Of a stretch of DNA of 64,000 nt, positions 1-10,738 are shown piece after piece (within the stretch, counting starts at the first letter, position 1; each line of letters begins with the position of its first letter). The translations under genes and the position numbers were made by a program. The DNA comes from Guillardia theta CCMP2712 (lineage: Eukaryota > Cryptophyceae > Pyrenomonadales > Geminigeraceae). The stretch is taken from contig NW_005434603.1 in the NCBI RefSeq assembly GCF_000315625.1, positions 1 through 64,000 on the forward strand, given 5' to 3'. The notes below the pieces were generated by a model. It had not been told where the DNA came from. It worked only from the letters and a program-made list of their open reading frames with translations, and searched no databases.

Positions 1-1115
1 CCCTCCTCCCTGCCCTCTTCACCCCTTCACCTGAGCAGTCATGGAGCACAAGAATCCTCAGTGAAGTTGTACAGTCATGCGAGGCCTTACCAGGGAGTCA
101 AACAACATCAAGTAGCACAAGTAGCGAAAGTAACGAGCACTGACTAGGAGAGAGGGAACGCAAAGGAGCCAAAGAAGAAATGGAGTTTGTGTAAAATAAA
201 CGAAGGGAGGGGGGAGGAGAGAAAGAAGAAGAAACGATAAGAACGAAGAAAGTAGCGAGACAGCAAAGAGAGGACATCAAGGGACGCAGAGACAGAGAGG
301 CAGTCATGTTGCTCACCAGCGCTTGTAGGATGCGCCAGGAACAGTTTGGGAGGGAGGTAGCGGGCCGAACTATGAGGGACTCAAGCTCCTCCGACCACCC
401 AACAACTTTCTCAAAGTCTCGGTCGGTGATGAGCGACGAGCAGCCGGTCAGGTTGACGTGCCTGAGCATCGGAATCAGTCAACACAGAGGCCGTTCCGCC
501 TCCCTGCCTCCCTGCCCCTCTCAATTCCTTCATGCGCTTCCTTCTCTTCCCTACTTCTCGTTGTGCACGTTTCTAGTTCCCTCCTCTCCTTCCTTCCTTC
601 TTCTCTTCTTCTCTTCCTCTCTTCTTCTTTTCTTCTCTTCTTCTCTTCCTCTCTTCTTCTCTCTCTCCTCACCTCCATAGCACAGGTTCCTTCACGAGAT
701 GGGCTGGGCCCTTTGCCGCCGAGGAGAGAAGCATGCGAGAGCGGAAGGGAAGCTTGATGACGATGCGGAGGAGCAGGTCATGAGGCAGCTCGTTGAGCTT
801 GCTGAAAGTCTTCGTTCCAGGAGGGAGCGAGAAGGGAGGAGGTGCGAGCTCCTCCTTGGCCTCCGCCCTCACCCTGGGAGGCTCCACCTGCTCTGCTATG
901 AACCTGCCCCTGCTCGCCATGCCAGGGTCAATTGCGAAGAAGCCGACAGGTCGGTCGTCATGGGCGCGGGTGGTCCTGTACTTGGAGTGCCAGTCCTCAT
1001 TCTCGAGCTCCTCGATGCACCTGAGACTCTGTATGTCGATGTCTGTCTGGATCTCGTCGATGCTGTCCTCTCGGTTGCGGAGCAGGTGCCTGCCCATCAT
1101 CTCGTCGGTGTACAT
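1..1115 (-). CDS. F-box / leucine-rich-repeat protein, 3' part beyond window
   Basis: Minus-strand exons carry an acidic N-terminal region, then an F-box (LNELPHDLLLRIVIKLPF and following, about 1115-674). After an intron at 672-462 an LRR-like segment follows (HVNLTGCSSLITDRDFEKVV at 461-about 323). The donor (TGGAG|GTGAG) and acceptor (CTCAG|G) keep the frame. A further intron starts at about 322, and another LRR-like exon probably lies near 30-60. F-box/LRR proteins are usually substrate adaptors of SCF ubiquitin ligases. The start is uncertain: the first in-frame ATG is at 1115, but the frame stays open upstream to about 1166 and could come from an earlier exon. The gene runs off the left edge. 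Confidence 0.55.
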
Positions 1116-1337
1116 GCTTCCTTGCCCTCGTTCGTGTCCTCGCTGTCTCTTCGTCCTCCTGCTCACAGCATCTCTGTCGGAGTCACGTAAGTTCTAGCGA
1201 GAGCACTTAGAACATTATGGAATTAGCTGCTACTAGTGACACTCTGCCTTTCCTCCACGTTCGCTGCATACTCGATAGCCCGTGACTAGCAGCCTCCTCT
1301 CCATCATCATCTCTTCGTCTCTACCTGTTGTTTGCAT

Positions 1338-1412
1338 GCTCTCCTCCTCCTCCTCCTCCTCCTCCTCCTCCTCCTCCTTCTCCTTCTCCTTCTCCTCCTC
1401 CCTCCTCCCTCT
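1338..1412. repeat. CTC trinucleotide microsatellite
   Basis: Nearly uninterrupted CTC/CTT run. It makes long Ser/Pro/Leu ORFs in all frames that are artefacts. Confidence 0.9.
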
Positions 1413-1429
1413 CTTCCTCTACTCGATTC

Positions 1430-1870
1430 CATCTTGTACCTTTGCCACCTCCCCTTTTACCCTCATCCCAATTCAGGACCCCCTTTCCCTCCACTACCCT
1501 ACCTACCAATATCCACTTACATTCTTTGAAATATACCGGTACTTTGTAACCAGGTCCCAACAAAGGGTCTTTGTCACCACCCCTACTTTCTCCATGAATG
1601 TCCAAAGGAATTGCTATGGAATAAGGGGGTAGGGTCAATATCAACGACATTTTTGAAAAAGAGTATTTTCGTCCTTTGCTGATTGCTATACCCACCCAAA
1701 TCGTAATTGGCTTATATCTAGATAGGTCATGAGGGGGTAGGGGTAGTTGGAAACGGTATTCTACTGCCGCTGTAACACCACCCCTTGCTATACGGACCCC
1801 CTTGTTTCCATCAAAAAGGATACGGAAGGAGGGGTGGGAATAGAGCAGATAATCGCACCGAGAGCTCCAA
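1430..1870. other. Non-coding tract with recurrent 'ACCCC-TACCC' blocks
   Basis: Unique-looking DNA dotted with C-rich blocks such as ACCCCCTTTCC, CCCCTAC and GGGGGTAGGG. The same texture borders other GC islands (8200-8420, 28270-28680, 49480-49790, 60920-60990). I see no gene in it. The 204-codon minus ORF across it is driven by the CTC repeat and has no protein-like character. Confidence 0.5.
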
Positions 1871-1877
1871 AAACAGA

Positions 1878-1950
1878 TGGACAACCCGGGTATCGATCCC
1901 GGTGCCTCTCGCATGCTAAGCGAGCGCTCTACCATCTGAGCTAGTCGCCC
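1878..1950 (-). tRNA. tRNA-Ala (anticodon AGC)
   Basis: A complete 73-nt cloverleaf reads on the minus strand. The acceptor arm GGGCGAC pairs with GTTGTCC and includes the G3:U70 wobble pair that is the universal alanine identity element. The D arm is GCTC/GAGC. The anticodon stem CTCGC/GCGAG carries loop TTAGCAT (AGC). The T stem CCGGG/CCCGG has loop ATCGATA. The discriminator base is A, no CCA is encoded and there is no intron. Internal A box (TAGCTCAGATGG) and B box (GGATCGATACC) promoters are present. It lies just outside the first GC-rich island. Confidence 0.96.
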
Positions 1951-1989
1951 ATGTGGATGACGTCATCACTGAAAAATAATATTCCAATT

Positions 1990-2715
1990 GATAGTGAGAA
2001 CGCCAATCTCAGTGAACCGTCCGCCGGTGACGGTCCGTTACTAGTTACTGCCTAGGCTAGGCCGCGCCGCCCGGCGCGGCACTAGGGCCTCCCGGGCCCG
2101 GGGGCCGACCCGCGGCGAGTCGGATCCGAGCCTATCGCGGCGGCGCGGCGCCGGCCGCTCAGACGGTGCCGGGCACTGACGGACCGATCATCGTCCGAGG
2201 ATCGGACCGACGGTAGACTCTGAGCCTGCCGCAGTCACTCATAGGCTGATACCTTGCCAAGTTGAGTCCGGCGGTGGCACACTGGCACACACAGCCGGGC
2301 CCGGGCTGAGACTCACGGACCGCCGACGGTCCCCTGGCGCCGGGGTGCCTGGCCGGCTGAGGCTGACGGCCGTGCCCGCCGGGGCCCAGTTTTCAAGTTT
2401 AGTTCAATCCGGCGTTTGCTCCGACGAGGGCAACTTCCGCAATGCGCCGCGCCGGGCGCGGCAGTTTAATCAGTGCGGCGCGGCACACGAACTTGATAAG
2501 CATTGAGGAGCCTGGCATGCGGCCAGTGAGAGAGAGTCTGTATGCGGCTAGCGCCCGCGCTCGTCGGATGCAGCCCGGCTTGAAACCCGGCTACCGCTGG
2601 CATCTGATCGCAGCGGCGCGGCGGCCGGCCGGGCGGGCCGGGAGGCCCGGGCCGGGCCGGGCCGCGGCGGGCCGGGCCGCGGCGGATCATCGGATCGGAC
2701 AGTGACTGATTCAGT
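1990..2715. repeat. GC-rich island 1
   Basis: Abrupt shift to very GC-rich DNA made of short reiterated words (CCGGGC, GGCCGG, GATCATCGG, GAGTCACT-like, AACTTG). It contains palindromic words such as GATCATCGTCCGAGGATCGG and lacks convincing coding frames. The same vocabulary recurs in islands at 8440, 14010, 28680, 54470, 57890 and 60190, which argues for a dispersed non-coding repeat family. It ends about 20 bp before the oxygenase start codon. Confidence 0.6.
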
Positions 2716-2735
2716 CCGGTCAGCTAGGGTTACTC

Positions 2736-4326
2736 ATGGGTAAGGGAGGGATGCCGGGCATGAAGGGAGTGGAGGAGGAGAAGGTTGGGGAGATGAGGGA
2801 GAGAGGGTTCTGCGTGATCGACGAGTTCATGGGGAGGGAGAGGGCGAGGAGGATGAGAGACGAGATCAGCATGCTCAAGGAGATGGGCAAGCTCACCCCC
2901 AACAAGGTTCAGTTCTCCCTCAACGGACGCATCGAGCACTTCACGAAGCCCAACGTGCGTGAAGGCTCCAACCCCAAGATCCACACAGCTGATCTCTGCT
3001 CCCCATCCCCTTCACCTTTGAATCTCGCTCCCCTCCTCTATACTCTTGATTCCTCTCTGTCCCCCATTCCTGACCTCCTCCCTTCCTCTCTACTTCCCTC
3101 GCCCCATATCGCCCCCTCTTTCCCTTTCTCCCTCCATCCCTCCGTACCCCCCTCCGTCCCTGCCTGCCTGCCTCCCTCCTCCCCCCATCACTTTCGTCAC
3201 TCCGTTCTTCTCTCTGACCCCGAAGGCTCCCTTGACTGAGCTCCCTCCAGATCTACGAGGCCGACATGCACGACCCCAGCATCCGCGAGCATGTCACGGA
3301 GCTCACGGAGCTCTTCTTCTCCGACGAGATGGTTCAGCTCCTGCAGGAAACGTTTCCCGAGCTCCACCTCAAGCTCGGCACCAGGGCCAGGACCCTCAAG
3401 TTGCAGATGAATGCAGGGCAGGGAGGATGTTTCCCGCTGCACTACGACAACCCCGGCAGGCCGAACATGAGGAAAGTGACGTGCCTCCTGTACCTCAACG
3501 AGGGATGGAAGGAGGGAGACGGGGGCGAGCTGGAGCTGGTCCCGTTCCTGGGGAAGCCTGTGGTGATTGAGCCGATCATGGACAGGATGGTGTTGTTCAG
3601 GAGCGACCTGCTGCTGCATCGAGTGCTGCCCAACAAGGAAGCGAGGTACTGCCTGACGATATGGATCGATGCGGAGGAGGGGCACGTGAACCGGGACGAA
3701 GACGTCATGCTCAAGATCAGCAGGAAGGAGGTGAGTGAAGGCGAGGCTGCCTGTAGGACGAGGGTCAGTCATGCGATGGCTCCTCTATGATGTAGCTCCT
3801 TCATGCTCCCACTCAGCGGCCCTTGCTGGCCGATAGAGCTACACGCAGCTTCCCTAGCGTGTCCATCCGTGTGCTGAGAACTCTCGGGTGAGGAGGTGAC
3901 GCTTGTCCTGCCCTCCTGTCAGGTAGAGGAGAGCATCGAGAGCGTCGTAGAGCAGCTGAGGAGATCACCGTCCCAACGGGCCCTCAGCCGAGCGATCTAT
4001 GACCAGGAGTACAAGCAGTCCATCCTTGACTGCATGCAGACGTCTGAAGGTCCTGCTGCCTCCTTCTCCTGCCTCCGCCTGCCTCCTGTCTCTGCCTCCT
4101 GCCTCTGCCTCCTCCCTTCTCCCTACTGCATCCTGCCTCCTCCTCCCTCACCCCGTCAACTGCCTCCTGCCTCCTGCCTCCTGCCTCTTTCTCCTGTTGT
4201 TCTGATGCTGCGGCAGAGGTGAAGCCGATGATCGCCGCACATGAGCTGCACGTGGCCGCCACCCACGCTAACGCGACGCTGAGCAGCCTCGTCCGACTGC
4301 TCGCGTCCTTGCGGGAAGACGTCTAG
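2736..4326 (+). CDS. 2-oxoglutarate/Fe(II)-dependent oxygenase (prolyl-hydroxylase-like)
   Basis: Proposed exons 2736-2954, 3251-3730, 3923-4049 and 4217-4326 join in frame to 311 residues. The second exon holds the double-stranded beta-helix: HYDNPG supplies the HxD iron ligands, a distal His is in LLLHRVLP, and the Arg of ARYCLTIW is placed to bind 2-oxoglutarate. The first exon (MRERGFCVIDEF) matches the helical start of P4H/phytanoyl-dioxygenase-type enzymes. The family hydroxylates protein prolines or small molecules; the substrate here is unknown. No signal peptide is visible, so a cytosolic or nuclear role is more likely than secretory collagen-type work. The last two exons are helical and not diagnostic. 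Confidence 0.8.
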
Positions 4327-4826
4327 TGAAAACAACAGAGCTATGAGAGGAAGGGGAGAGGGGGAGAAGAAGATGGGGAGAGGGACGGAGTTCAGAGGTC
4401 ATGGAGGAAGTGGAGGCCATGGTGAGCAAGAATCGTTGAGATTGAGAATCGGGCAGGGGAAACTTGAGATACAGGAAAGTGAAGGGAGGAGGAGGGAACA
4501 TTCAAACTCTCGGTTCCTCGCGGGCCCGGGGGGTTGAGGAAAAGAAGGAGAAAGTTGGGATATGTGAGATCACGAGCCAGGATGGGTCGATCGGAAGGTT
4601 TTCTATCATGGTTGACGGAAGGTCGAGCTAGCAGCAGACAGCAGCATGACTTGGAAAGTGCGGAGCTTGTCAAGAGCAGAAGGCAGCATCAAGTGCGGAG
4701 GAGCAAGAGGGTCGGGGAGACAAGACGTCAGAGAACATTTAGGGAATGTGTGCAATATTTACAAGTTTGCAAAGAGAAAAGGAGGAGCGACCAGTCCTCT
4801 TCTTGCGTCTATCTTACACCGTCGTG
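4327..4826. other. Convergent intergenic spacer
   Basis: This is the 3' space between the oxygenase (plus) and the channel gene (minus). Purine-rich, with no supportable gene. Confidence 0.5.
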
Positions 4827-7287
4827 TCATGTTGAGGTGCACCTTCTGAGCTCCACACGATTGTCGAAGAGTGCGTTGCAATGGCACTTCTGACAGAGAG
4901 AGATGCGGGCGATGAGCAAGTCCTGGAGAGTGTAAGAGAGAAGAAAAAGGAAGAAAACATGTAAGAGAGAAGACAAAGGAAGAAAGAGAGTAAAAGAGAA
5001 GAAAAAGGAAGAAAGAGAGTAAAAGAGGAGAGAGAAAGAAAGTATATCCGAGACAAGAAGGAGAGAAGGAGTAGAGCGCAGTGAGGTGGGAGGGAGGAAG
5101 GGGGAGGTAAGAGCGAAAAAAGAGGGGAGCAAGGACAGGATAGGGAGGAGGTTTATGGACAAGAAGAGACTCACAAGCTGGGATTGATGTTGCAAGTGCT
5201 GCTCAAGCAAGGAAGTCTGACATGATCGTAAGAGGAAGAGAGGAGGGCACACGATTGCTGAACAAGACAAGTGAACTTGCTCACGTGTCAAGGAGGAGGG
5301 AAAGAAAGGCAACAAGGAGTAGAGTAACAAAGGACATCACAGCGAAAGAGCGGCAAGGCAAGTGAATGCAAACAGAGTGAGTCACCAAACCCCGTCTATG
5401 CATCACCTTGAAGTAGATGGCGCTGCTCTTGTGGTACTCCAACTTCCCCTCGCTCAGCTTGCACTCCAGGAACGTCTTGAGCTGAGCCTGAAGGAACCTG
5501 AAGGCCAACGGCCGTCAGACGCGACAAGGACCGACGTCAAAGTGAGTCGAACAGAGCAAGGAAAAAAAAGGTCAAAGTGCGGCAGCACCTCCTGAACTTG
5601 ATGGGCCCGACCGCGTCTTGTCCCTCGAGCGCCTGCGCGAGGCTCTCGGGCTGCACGTGGAAGCTGAACTTAGAGAAGCCGGCGCAGATCTCGCTGACGG
5701 TGAGAGCCTTCCTGCCGTCCACGTCTACCAGCTGCAGGAGCAGAGTCAGCCTTCGCCGCATCCTCCCTCCTCTCTCCTCCTCCTCCTCCTCTGCCTTCCT
5801 CCTCCCTCCTCCTCCTCCTCCTCCCTCCACCGCTTCCTCCCTCCTCTACCTCGAAGATGTCGTTGCACATCTTGTCGAGCTGGTTGATGCTCGCGAAGTT
5901 CGACAAGATCCTCAGCAGATCATCCAGCTCGTCCACGTAACCTTTCCCGTTCGGCTCCTCCCCCTTCGGAGCCCCAACAGGATCAGCAGCCTCGGGAGGT
6001 TTGGCAACCGCGAGCTCCTGCTCAGCCGCGTCCTTGGCTTTGCTGGACGCCGCAAGGAACTCGTCGAGCATGACGGCGACAACCACATTGAAGAGAATCC
6101 AACCAACCATGATGATGTAGGAGCAGAGGAAGACGCAGACAGTGTAGTCGAACATGTCTGCTGCTCCATGCGTGCTCAGCTCCTGAGCAAGCGCTTTCCA
6201 GCTGTCGCCGGTGCAGACCTGACAGACTTCTCATCATGCTTGAGAAGCAGAGGTGGGGCAAGCGTGCACGGTAGGGAGGGAGAGGGGCGAGACGGAGCAA
6301 GAGAGAGGGAGGAGGGGAGGAGGGGAGGAGGGGAGGAGGGGAGGAGGGGAGGAGACCTGGAACATGGTGAACATGGCGGCAGAGAAGGTGCGGAAGCGAG
6401 CAGAGTGATGGGAGAAGAGAGAGACGCCGACGATAGCGTATATGCCTGTCGTGAAGAGCATGATGCAGCCGGCGTTGAAGACCGGGAAGATGGCAGAGAA
6501 GAGCGCGTTGATGATGACCTCCATTGATCGGATCCGGTGGAAGAGGCGGATTATGCGGAAGGCCCGGATGAGCCGGAGGTTGGAGAAGCCGGGGGCGGTG
6601 GACACTGGGGTGAAGGCGAGGAGGGATTGCGTGACGACGACGAGGTCGAAGATGTTCCAGTAGCTCCTGAAGAAGTTGCGGAACCAATGTGCGATCATGT
6701 TGATCAGCAGCTCCACTGTGAAGAGCATTGCAAACACCAGCTCCACCCGATGAATCGTTTGAATCGTCTCCTCCGTCTTGGTCACCTCCGACTCGATGGC
6801 GTACAGCAAAAAGTTCGCCATGATCAGCATGGCGACCACGACCTGGAACAGGGTCGTCTGGTACACTCTCCGAAGGAACCTCTTCAATCGCCGGAGGTCG
6901 GACACCACGGCACTGATACTGCTGCCCCCCTGCTTCAACATCGCAAGCTTCTCCACCGCCATCTCTCTCTCTCCCGTCCGCGACTCATTGAAGCGAATCC
7001 CAAACGTTCTCGACGTCTCTGCCGTCTTGACATTCAAGCACACGTCACCGTATGGTACTTTCCCCTCCTCCGCGTCATGCCCCAGCAGCGCCCACGGCCT
7101 CAGCTTCCACAAGCTGGACAATCGAAGGGGATAGTTTAAACCCAACGCCTAAGAGCGAGGGGATCAGCAAGGAAGGCAAGCAGCAGGAGCAGGAGCAGCA
7201 TGACGAGCAGCATGACAAGCAGCATGACAAGCAACAGGAGCAGGCGCAGGCGCAGGAGCAGGAGCAGGAGCAGGCGCAGGCGCAGGC

Positions 7288-7354
<67 letters not shown>

Positions 7355-8143
7355 TAGCATACCGTCCTCCACCATCGCCTCCTGCGCGATGTCTGGATGC
7401 TCGTGATATCACTGACCTGGATACAAGTAGAGTGAGCACAATGGAAGAAGACGGCTGCCTCCTGCACCGCGATCGTGATCGCCTCCTCTCCCAGCTGCAG
7501 CTCGAGCTTGGTCGGCGTTACCAGCAGCGTCATGCTTCTGGCATCTAGACGTCAGTCACAATCTGACCAAACGACAAGCTGACCTCCAGTCCGAGCTAGT
7601 GTCCAACGACCCGCCCTCCAGCAGCCGGCAGTCACCCTCGAAGGACGACAGGTCGCAGTCCTCGTCCTCATGGCCCGACTCGGCGTCTTCGATGACGGTG
7701 ACCAGGGCTCTTTCCTTGAGGGTATCTAGCACTTTGAACGGGTCTGTCAGCAGAACATCTCCGAGTCCCTTGCTGTCCCCGTTTGACAAGAGCGAATTTC
7801 TCCTCTGCTCTCTCTCCCTGCAACGAGTCGATGTCAGCAACAGGCCAGAATCGAGGGAAGCGTCGGGAACGCTGGAACGAAAAAGTTCTACGGATCAGCC
7901 TGACAGTCTTGGTTGCACAGGACTTTTGCGATGATGATGATTTGATTGTTCATGATCAGGCAATGCTCGCACACCTTATCCAGTCTCGTCTTATGTGATC
8001 TCCCTTCCGATTTCACTTCACCTCCTCGTAAACACTTCTCCTATCATCATGTTCCCTTGCTTTCATTCTCAACTCGTCCTCTCTCATCTTGCCATATCTT
8101 TCCTTCCATTACGTCTCATCTCGTCTCACCTTCTCCCTGCCAT
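4827..8143 (-). CDS. Single-domain voltage-gated cation channel (EukCat/NaChBac-like)
   Basis: Nine proposed exons join in frame to about 618 residues: 8143-8130, 7817-7584, 7537-7417, 7103-6357, 6218-5850, 5731-5589, 5497-5407, 5216-5175 and 4922-4827. The protein has one six-helix ion-transport domain. S1 is VVVAMLIMANFLLYAIE. S4 has arginines at every third position (RLIRAFRIIRLFHRIR). S5 is IMLFTTGIYAIVGVSLF. The pore is FQVCTGDSW and S6 is YIIMVGWILFNVVVAVMLDEF. The acidic filter (TGDSW) predicts Na+ and/or Ca2+ selectivity. Four such subunits would form a channel, as in bacterial NaCh and the algal EukCats, unlike 24-TM animal channels. A degenerate EF-hand-like loop (DVDGRKALTVSE) follows S6. 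The first 14-bp exon and the acceptor at 7103 are inferred and less secure. Confidence 0.85.
6300..6356. repeat. GGAGGG-type tandem repeat in channel intron
   Basis: Tandem GAGGGGAG units sit between the S5/pore exon and the filter/S6 exon of the channel gene. Confidence 0.8.
7178..7356. repeat. CAGGAG hexanucleotide repeat in channel intron
   Basis: About 29 tandem GAGCAG/GCGCAG units in an intron of the channel gene. They read as Gln-Glu, Ser-Arg or Ala-Gly repeats depending on frame. Related hexamers recur in other introns of the window. Confidence 0.9.
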
Positions 8144-8199
8144 GAATCGCGACGCCGCCGTACTTCTCCCGGCCATCGCCGCCATTGCGCTAGGGGAAT

Positions 8200-8425
8200 T
8201 GGGGTTATCGAGAGGGCAGGGTGGGTAGCATCATTCAAGATTTTACAGTAGGAAACAGGGGTACTGCACCGGAAGTTCAATTGGGGAATAAGCTGAAGGG
8301 GGTGGGTAGTCAGAGGAGGTAGGGGGCTCAAAAAGTGGGGTCGTAGGAAGATCGATAGAGTGGAGAAGTTGAGGGAGGGGTACTTGAAAACTAGGGGAAT
8401 AGGGGGTAGTCAAGTAAATCATGGC
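8200..8425. other. G-rich GGGGTAG-type tract bordering GC island 2
   Basis: Blocks such as GGGGGTGGGTAG, GTAGGGGG and GGGGAATAGGGGGTAG run directly into the GC island. No gene seen. Confidence 0.45.
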
Positions 8426-8439
8426 CTCAAGTCCGCCTC

Positions 8440-9035
8440 AAGCAAATTTACGGAACCCCGCCGGCGGCCAGGGCCCGGCTGGCCGGGCGGCCGCCCGACG
8501 GTCGGCCACCATGACCGTGGCACTGACGATCACCGGGGGCCCCGCCCGCGTCGGTGTGCCATCTGCGGCTGACTGCGCATGGCACATGGCACGCTCAGGC
8601 TGCGGCACTGACCGGCCCCGGCCGGTGCCCGGCGCCCGGGGTCACCGAGTCGTACTGATTTTTACTAACTTCACTTTGAGTAACTTCCGTGCGGCAGTGC
8701 CGCAGTGCCACTCAGACGGTGGTCCACCCGTCACCGCGGCCGCGCATCACCGTGTGTTTCTCATGGTACCGCCGCCGGGGTCACTGCAGTGCCGCCGGGC
8801 CCCCGGGCCGCCCGCCGCCCCGCCGGGCCGGGCGCGCGGCAGCCCGTTCCACGGCATGCAGAGTGATGCGGCCCGCCGCCGGGCGCGGCCGCCGCGGCGC
8901 GGTCACCCGGCGGGTGATCGGACTCAGCCCCCGGGCCGCGGCGGTGCCGCGCGCGCGCCCCGCGCCCCCGGGGCGCGGCCCCCCGGCGGCCGGGCCGCCC
9001 CGAGGCCCGGGGCCCGGACTCACAGGCTGAATGGT
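8440..9035. repeat. GC-rich island 2
   Basis: Very GC-rich, built of CCGGGC/GGCCGG words. It carries the AT-rich core motif at 8652-8683 (CGTACTGATTTTTACTAAC then TTCACTTTGAGTAA). Just before the motif is CCGGTGCCCGGCGCCCGGGG, nearly the same as in island 3 (14550-14575), which shows the islands share sequence and not just composition. ORFs across it are composition artefacts. Confidence 0.65.
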
Positions 9036-9908
9036 TCATCATCGACTCGGACATCGGATTCAAACCAGCAACAAGGTCAAGGTCAAGGTTAGGTCAACCC
9101 GTAAGCCCCCTATTCAACTTCATACACCCGGATGATGAACTTGAATGGTCATTCATCTCACCCCCTTCCTATGTTAATCTCTCATTCCGTTTACGTTTTC
9201 TTGAAGCTGACTAAGATATCCGATCGAGTCCATGCGGCCCGGCTGCTTCAAAGGCCTCATAAGGTCTGATACCGTGACAGTCATCCATGACCTTTGAACT
9301 CAGAGAATCGTCCCTCTATCGCCTCCAGTCCTCTCAATCTCAGACTTGGATCGCTATTGTAAATGGTCAAGGCTTTTGCTTCTACTTCTGTCACTTTGAT
9401 GAGGTATCGTAAATCACTCAGCCTTCGACCGTCGGATGTTCCTGGGGAGCCTGAAATTATGTCTTCATTCAGGGCCTTTCCAACGGTCATGTTGTGATAA
9501 CGCGATGCAGCAGATGCTTCAACTTCAAGTCGCCTGCTTCGCCGTAGACTGCCTCGCTTTCAGCAGCCTCCCCAGTCCAGGCTTTCCGCGCAGTGTCGCT
9601 GCCCTGCCCGTCATTCAAGTTACCACTGCTGACACGTGCGTACTGCGATGCAGCCGATGGAGGGCCCCTGCTCTCGGCTCCCGTCGTCCTTGTCTGTACG
9701 CCGGATTGACTTTCCCGAGTCCCTCGATTCCGTTTCCTGCCATTTGTAGCAATTCAGGAATTGCTTCTAGCAGTTCCTTATTCCTTTGTACCGATGCCTT
9801 GTTCGTTTGTACCCCTTGTTTGATTGTACGGTGGCTGCTCCCATCTCTTCGCTCAAGCCGCATGGCACACCTGCTGTTCCATCGCCACTGGCAGGTGCCA
9901 CGGTGGCG
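9036..9908. other. No supportable gene
   Basis: Ordinary-composition DNA with open frames on both strands but no recognisable domain and no clear splice-compatible exon chain. A repeated phrase (GCGATGCAGC..GATG at about 9502 and 9645) suggests local duplication. Confidence 0.4.
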
Positions 9909-10349
9909 TCAGATTGTGGTCGTTACAGCTTGAGTCACCTCGCCAGGCAAAACATTCATCTGCTTGAGAAAGTATACATGTGGAGTGATTCCTGTCGCTG
10001 TTCTCCCATGACGTTCCAGTTCCGCGGTATCTTCCATTCTTAACTGTTCAGCTGTAGCACTTGCCTTCTTCCGACGCCGTCTAGTATGGCCCGGTAGGTT
10101 GAGTACCTTCAAGTTGGTCACCGGTAATCGCGCTTGATCCCACTGGAATCGCAGGGACTGCCAGGGTCCTCCACGGTGCTCTTGCTGGCATGCATTCGGT
10201 TTATCTGGACTTCCCGCACACATTGCATGGAAATATCGTCGGCAAGTTTTGCATTCAAGTGTTGTATAGGACAGGTAGAGAGATGTTCTTGGTTGATTTT
10301 GCATTGTCGTACAGGACAGGTAGAGAGATGTTCTTGGTTGATTTTGCAT
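9909..10349 (-). CDS. Hypothetical protein with PHD-like Cys/His segment
   Basis: Open frame from ATG 10349. It opens with two copies of a 15-residue unit beginning MQNQPRTSLYLS, encoded by the 45-bp tandem repeat. Next is CKTCRRYFHAMCAG, a Cys-x2-Cys-x4-His-x2-Cys spacing resembling half of a PHD or related zinc finger. The rest is basic and helical, ending VTQAVTTTI. The second half of a complete finger is not obvious, so this may be a fragment or a chance match. I do not recognise a family. Confidence 0.3.
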   Translation of the reverse strand: MQNQPRTSLYLSCTTMQNQPRTSLYLSYTTLECKTCRRYFHAMCAGSPDKPNACQQEHRGGPWQSLRFQWDQARLPVTNLKVLNLPGHTRRRRKKASATAEQLRMEDTAELERHGRTATGITPHVYFLKQMNVLPGEVTQAVTTTI

Positions 10350-10358
10350 TGCGATGTT
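10269..10358. repeat. 45-bp tandem duplication
   Basis: Two copies of a 45-bp unit starting AGGACAGGTAGAGAGATG. The length is a multiple of three, so the minus-strand ORF stays open. Confidence 0.85.
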
Positions 10359-10406
10359 TCCAGAAACAAGAATGATGGGGCTTGTGGTCCGTCTGCATTG
10401 CCTTCT

Positions 10407-10435
10407 TTTACTCAAAGTTAAGTTAAAGATCAGTG
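10407..10435 (-). repeat. Isolated copy of the AT-rich island motif
   Basis: TTTTACTCAAAGTTAAGTTA followed by AAGATCAGT is the reverse complement of the motif found inside GC islands 2, 3 and 8. Here it stands without a long GC-rich block around it. Confidence 0.7.
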
Positions 10436-10738
10436 CCACTCTTCCTGCTGCTCATCCTGACCCTCATCACCGCTCATCACAGGGGCAGCACAGCCCTCAT
10501 CCGGCCCGTCACATACCCTCTCCGGATCTGGATCACCCTACCCTACCAGCGCCCTGCACCGTGCACGTCTCCGGTAGGGTCCAGAAGACTTCAGTTTACT
10601 ACTCACCTATCCTACCAGGGCCATTATTGAATGATTGTTGCCTCAGGTTTTCCCGCTTCAAGTTTTCGAGGAGTTTGTGGCATTTAATACAAGATCAACA
10701 AGAAGCGGACAAGAACAAGAAGAAGTAGAAGACAAGAA

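Noticed and set aside
1321-1935. 204-codon minus ORF across the CTC repeat and into the tRNA
   Set aside because: Gly/Glu-rich end from the microsatellite, overlap with the tRNA, no family signal.
8421-9092. 223-codon ORF and overlapping frames in GC island 2
   Set aside because: Extreme GC keeps stops rare; Pro/Arg/Gly/Ala composition only, no conserved segment, overlapping frames equally open.
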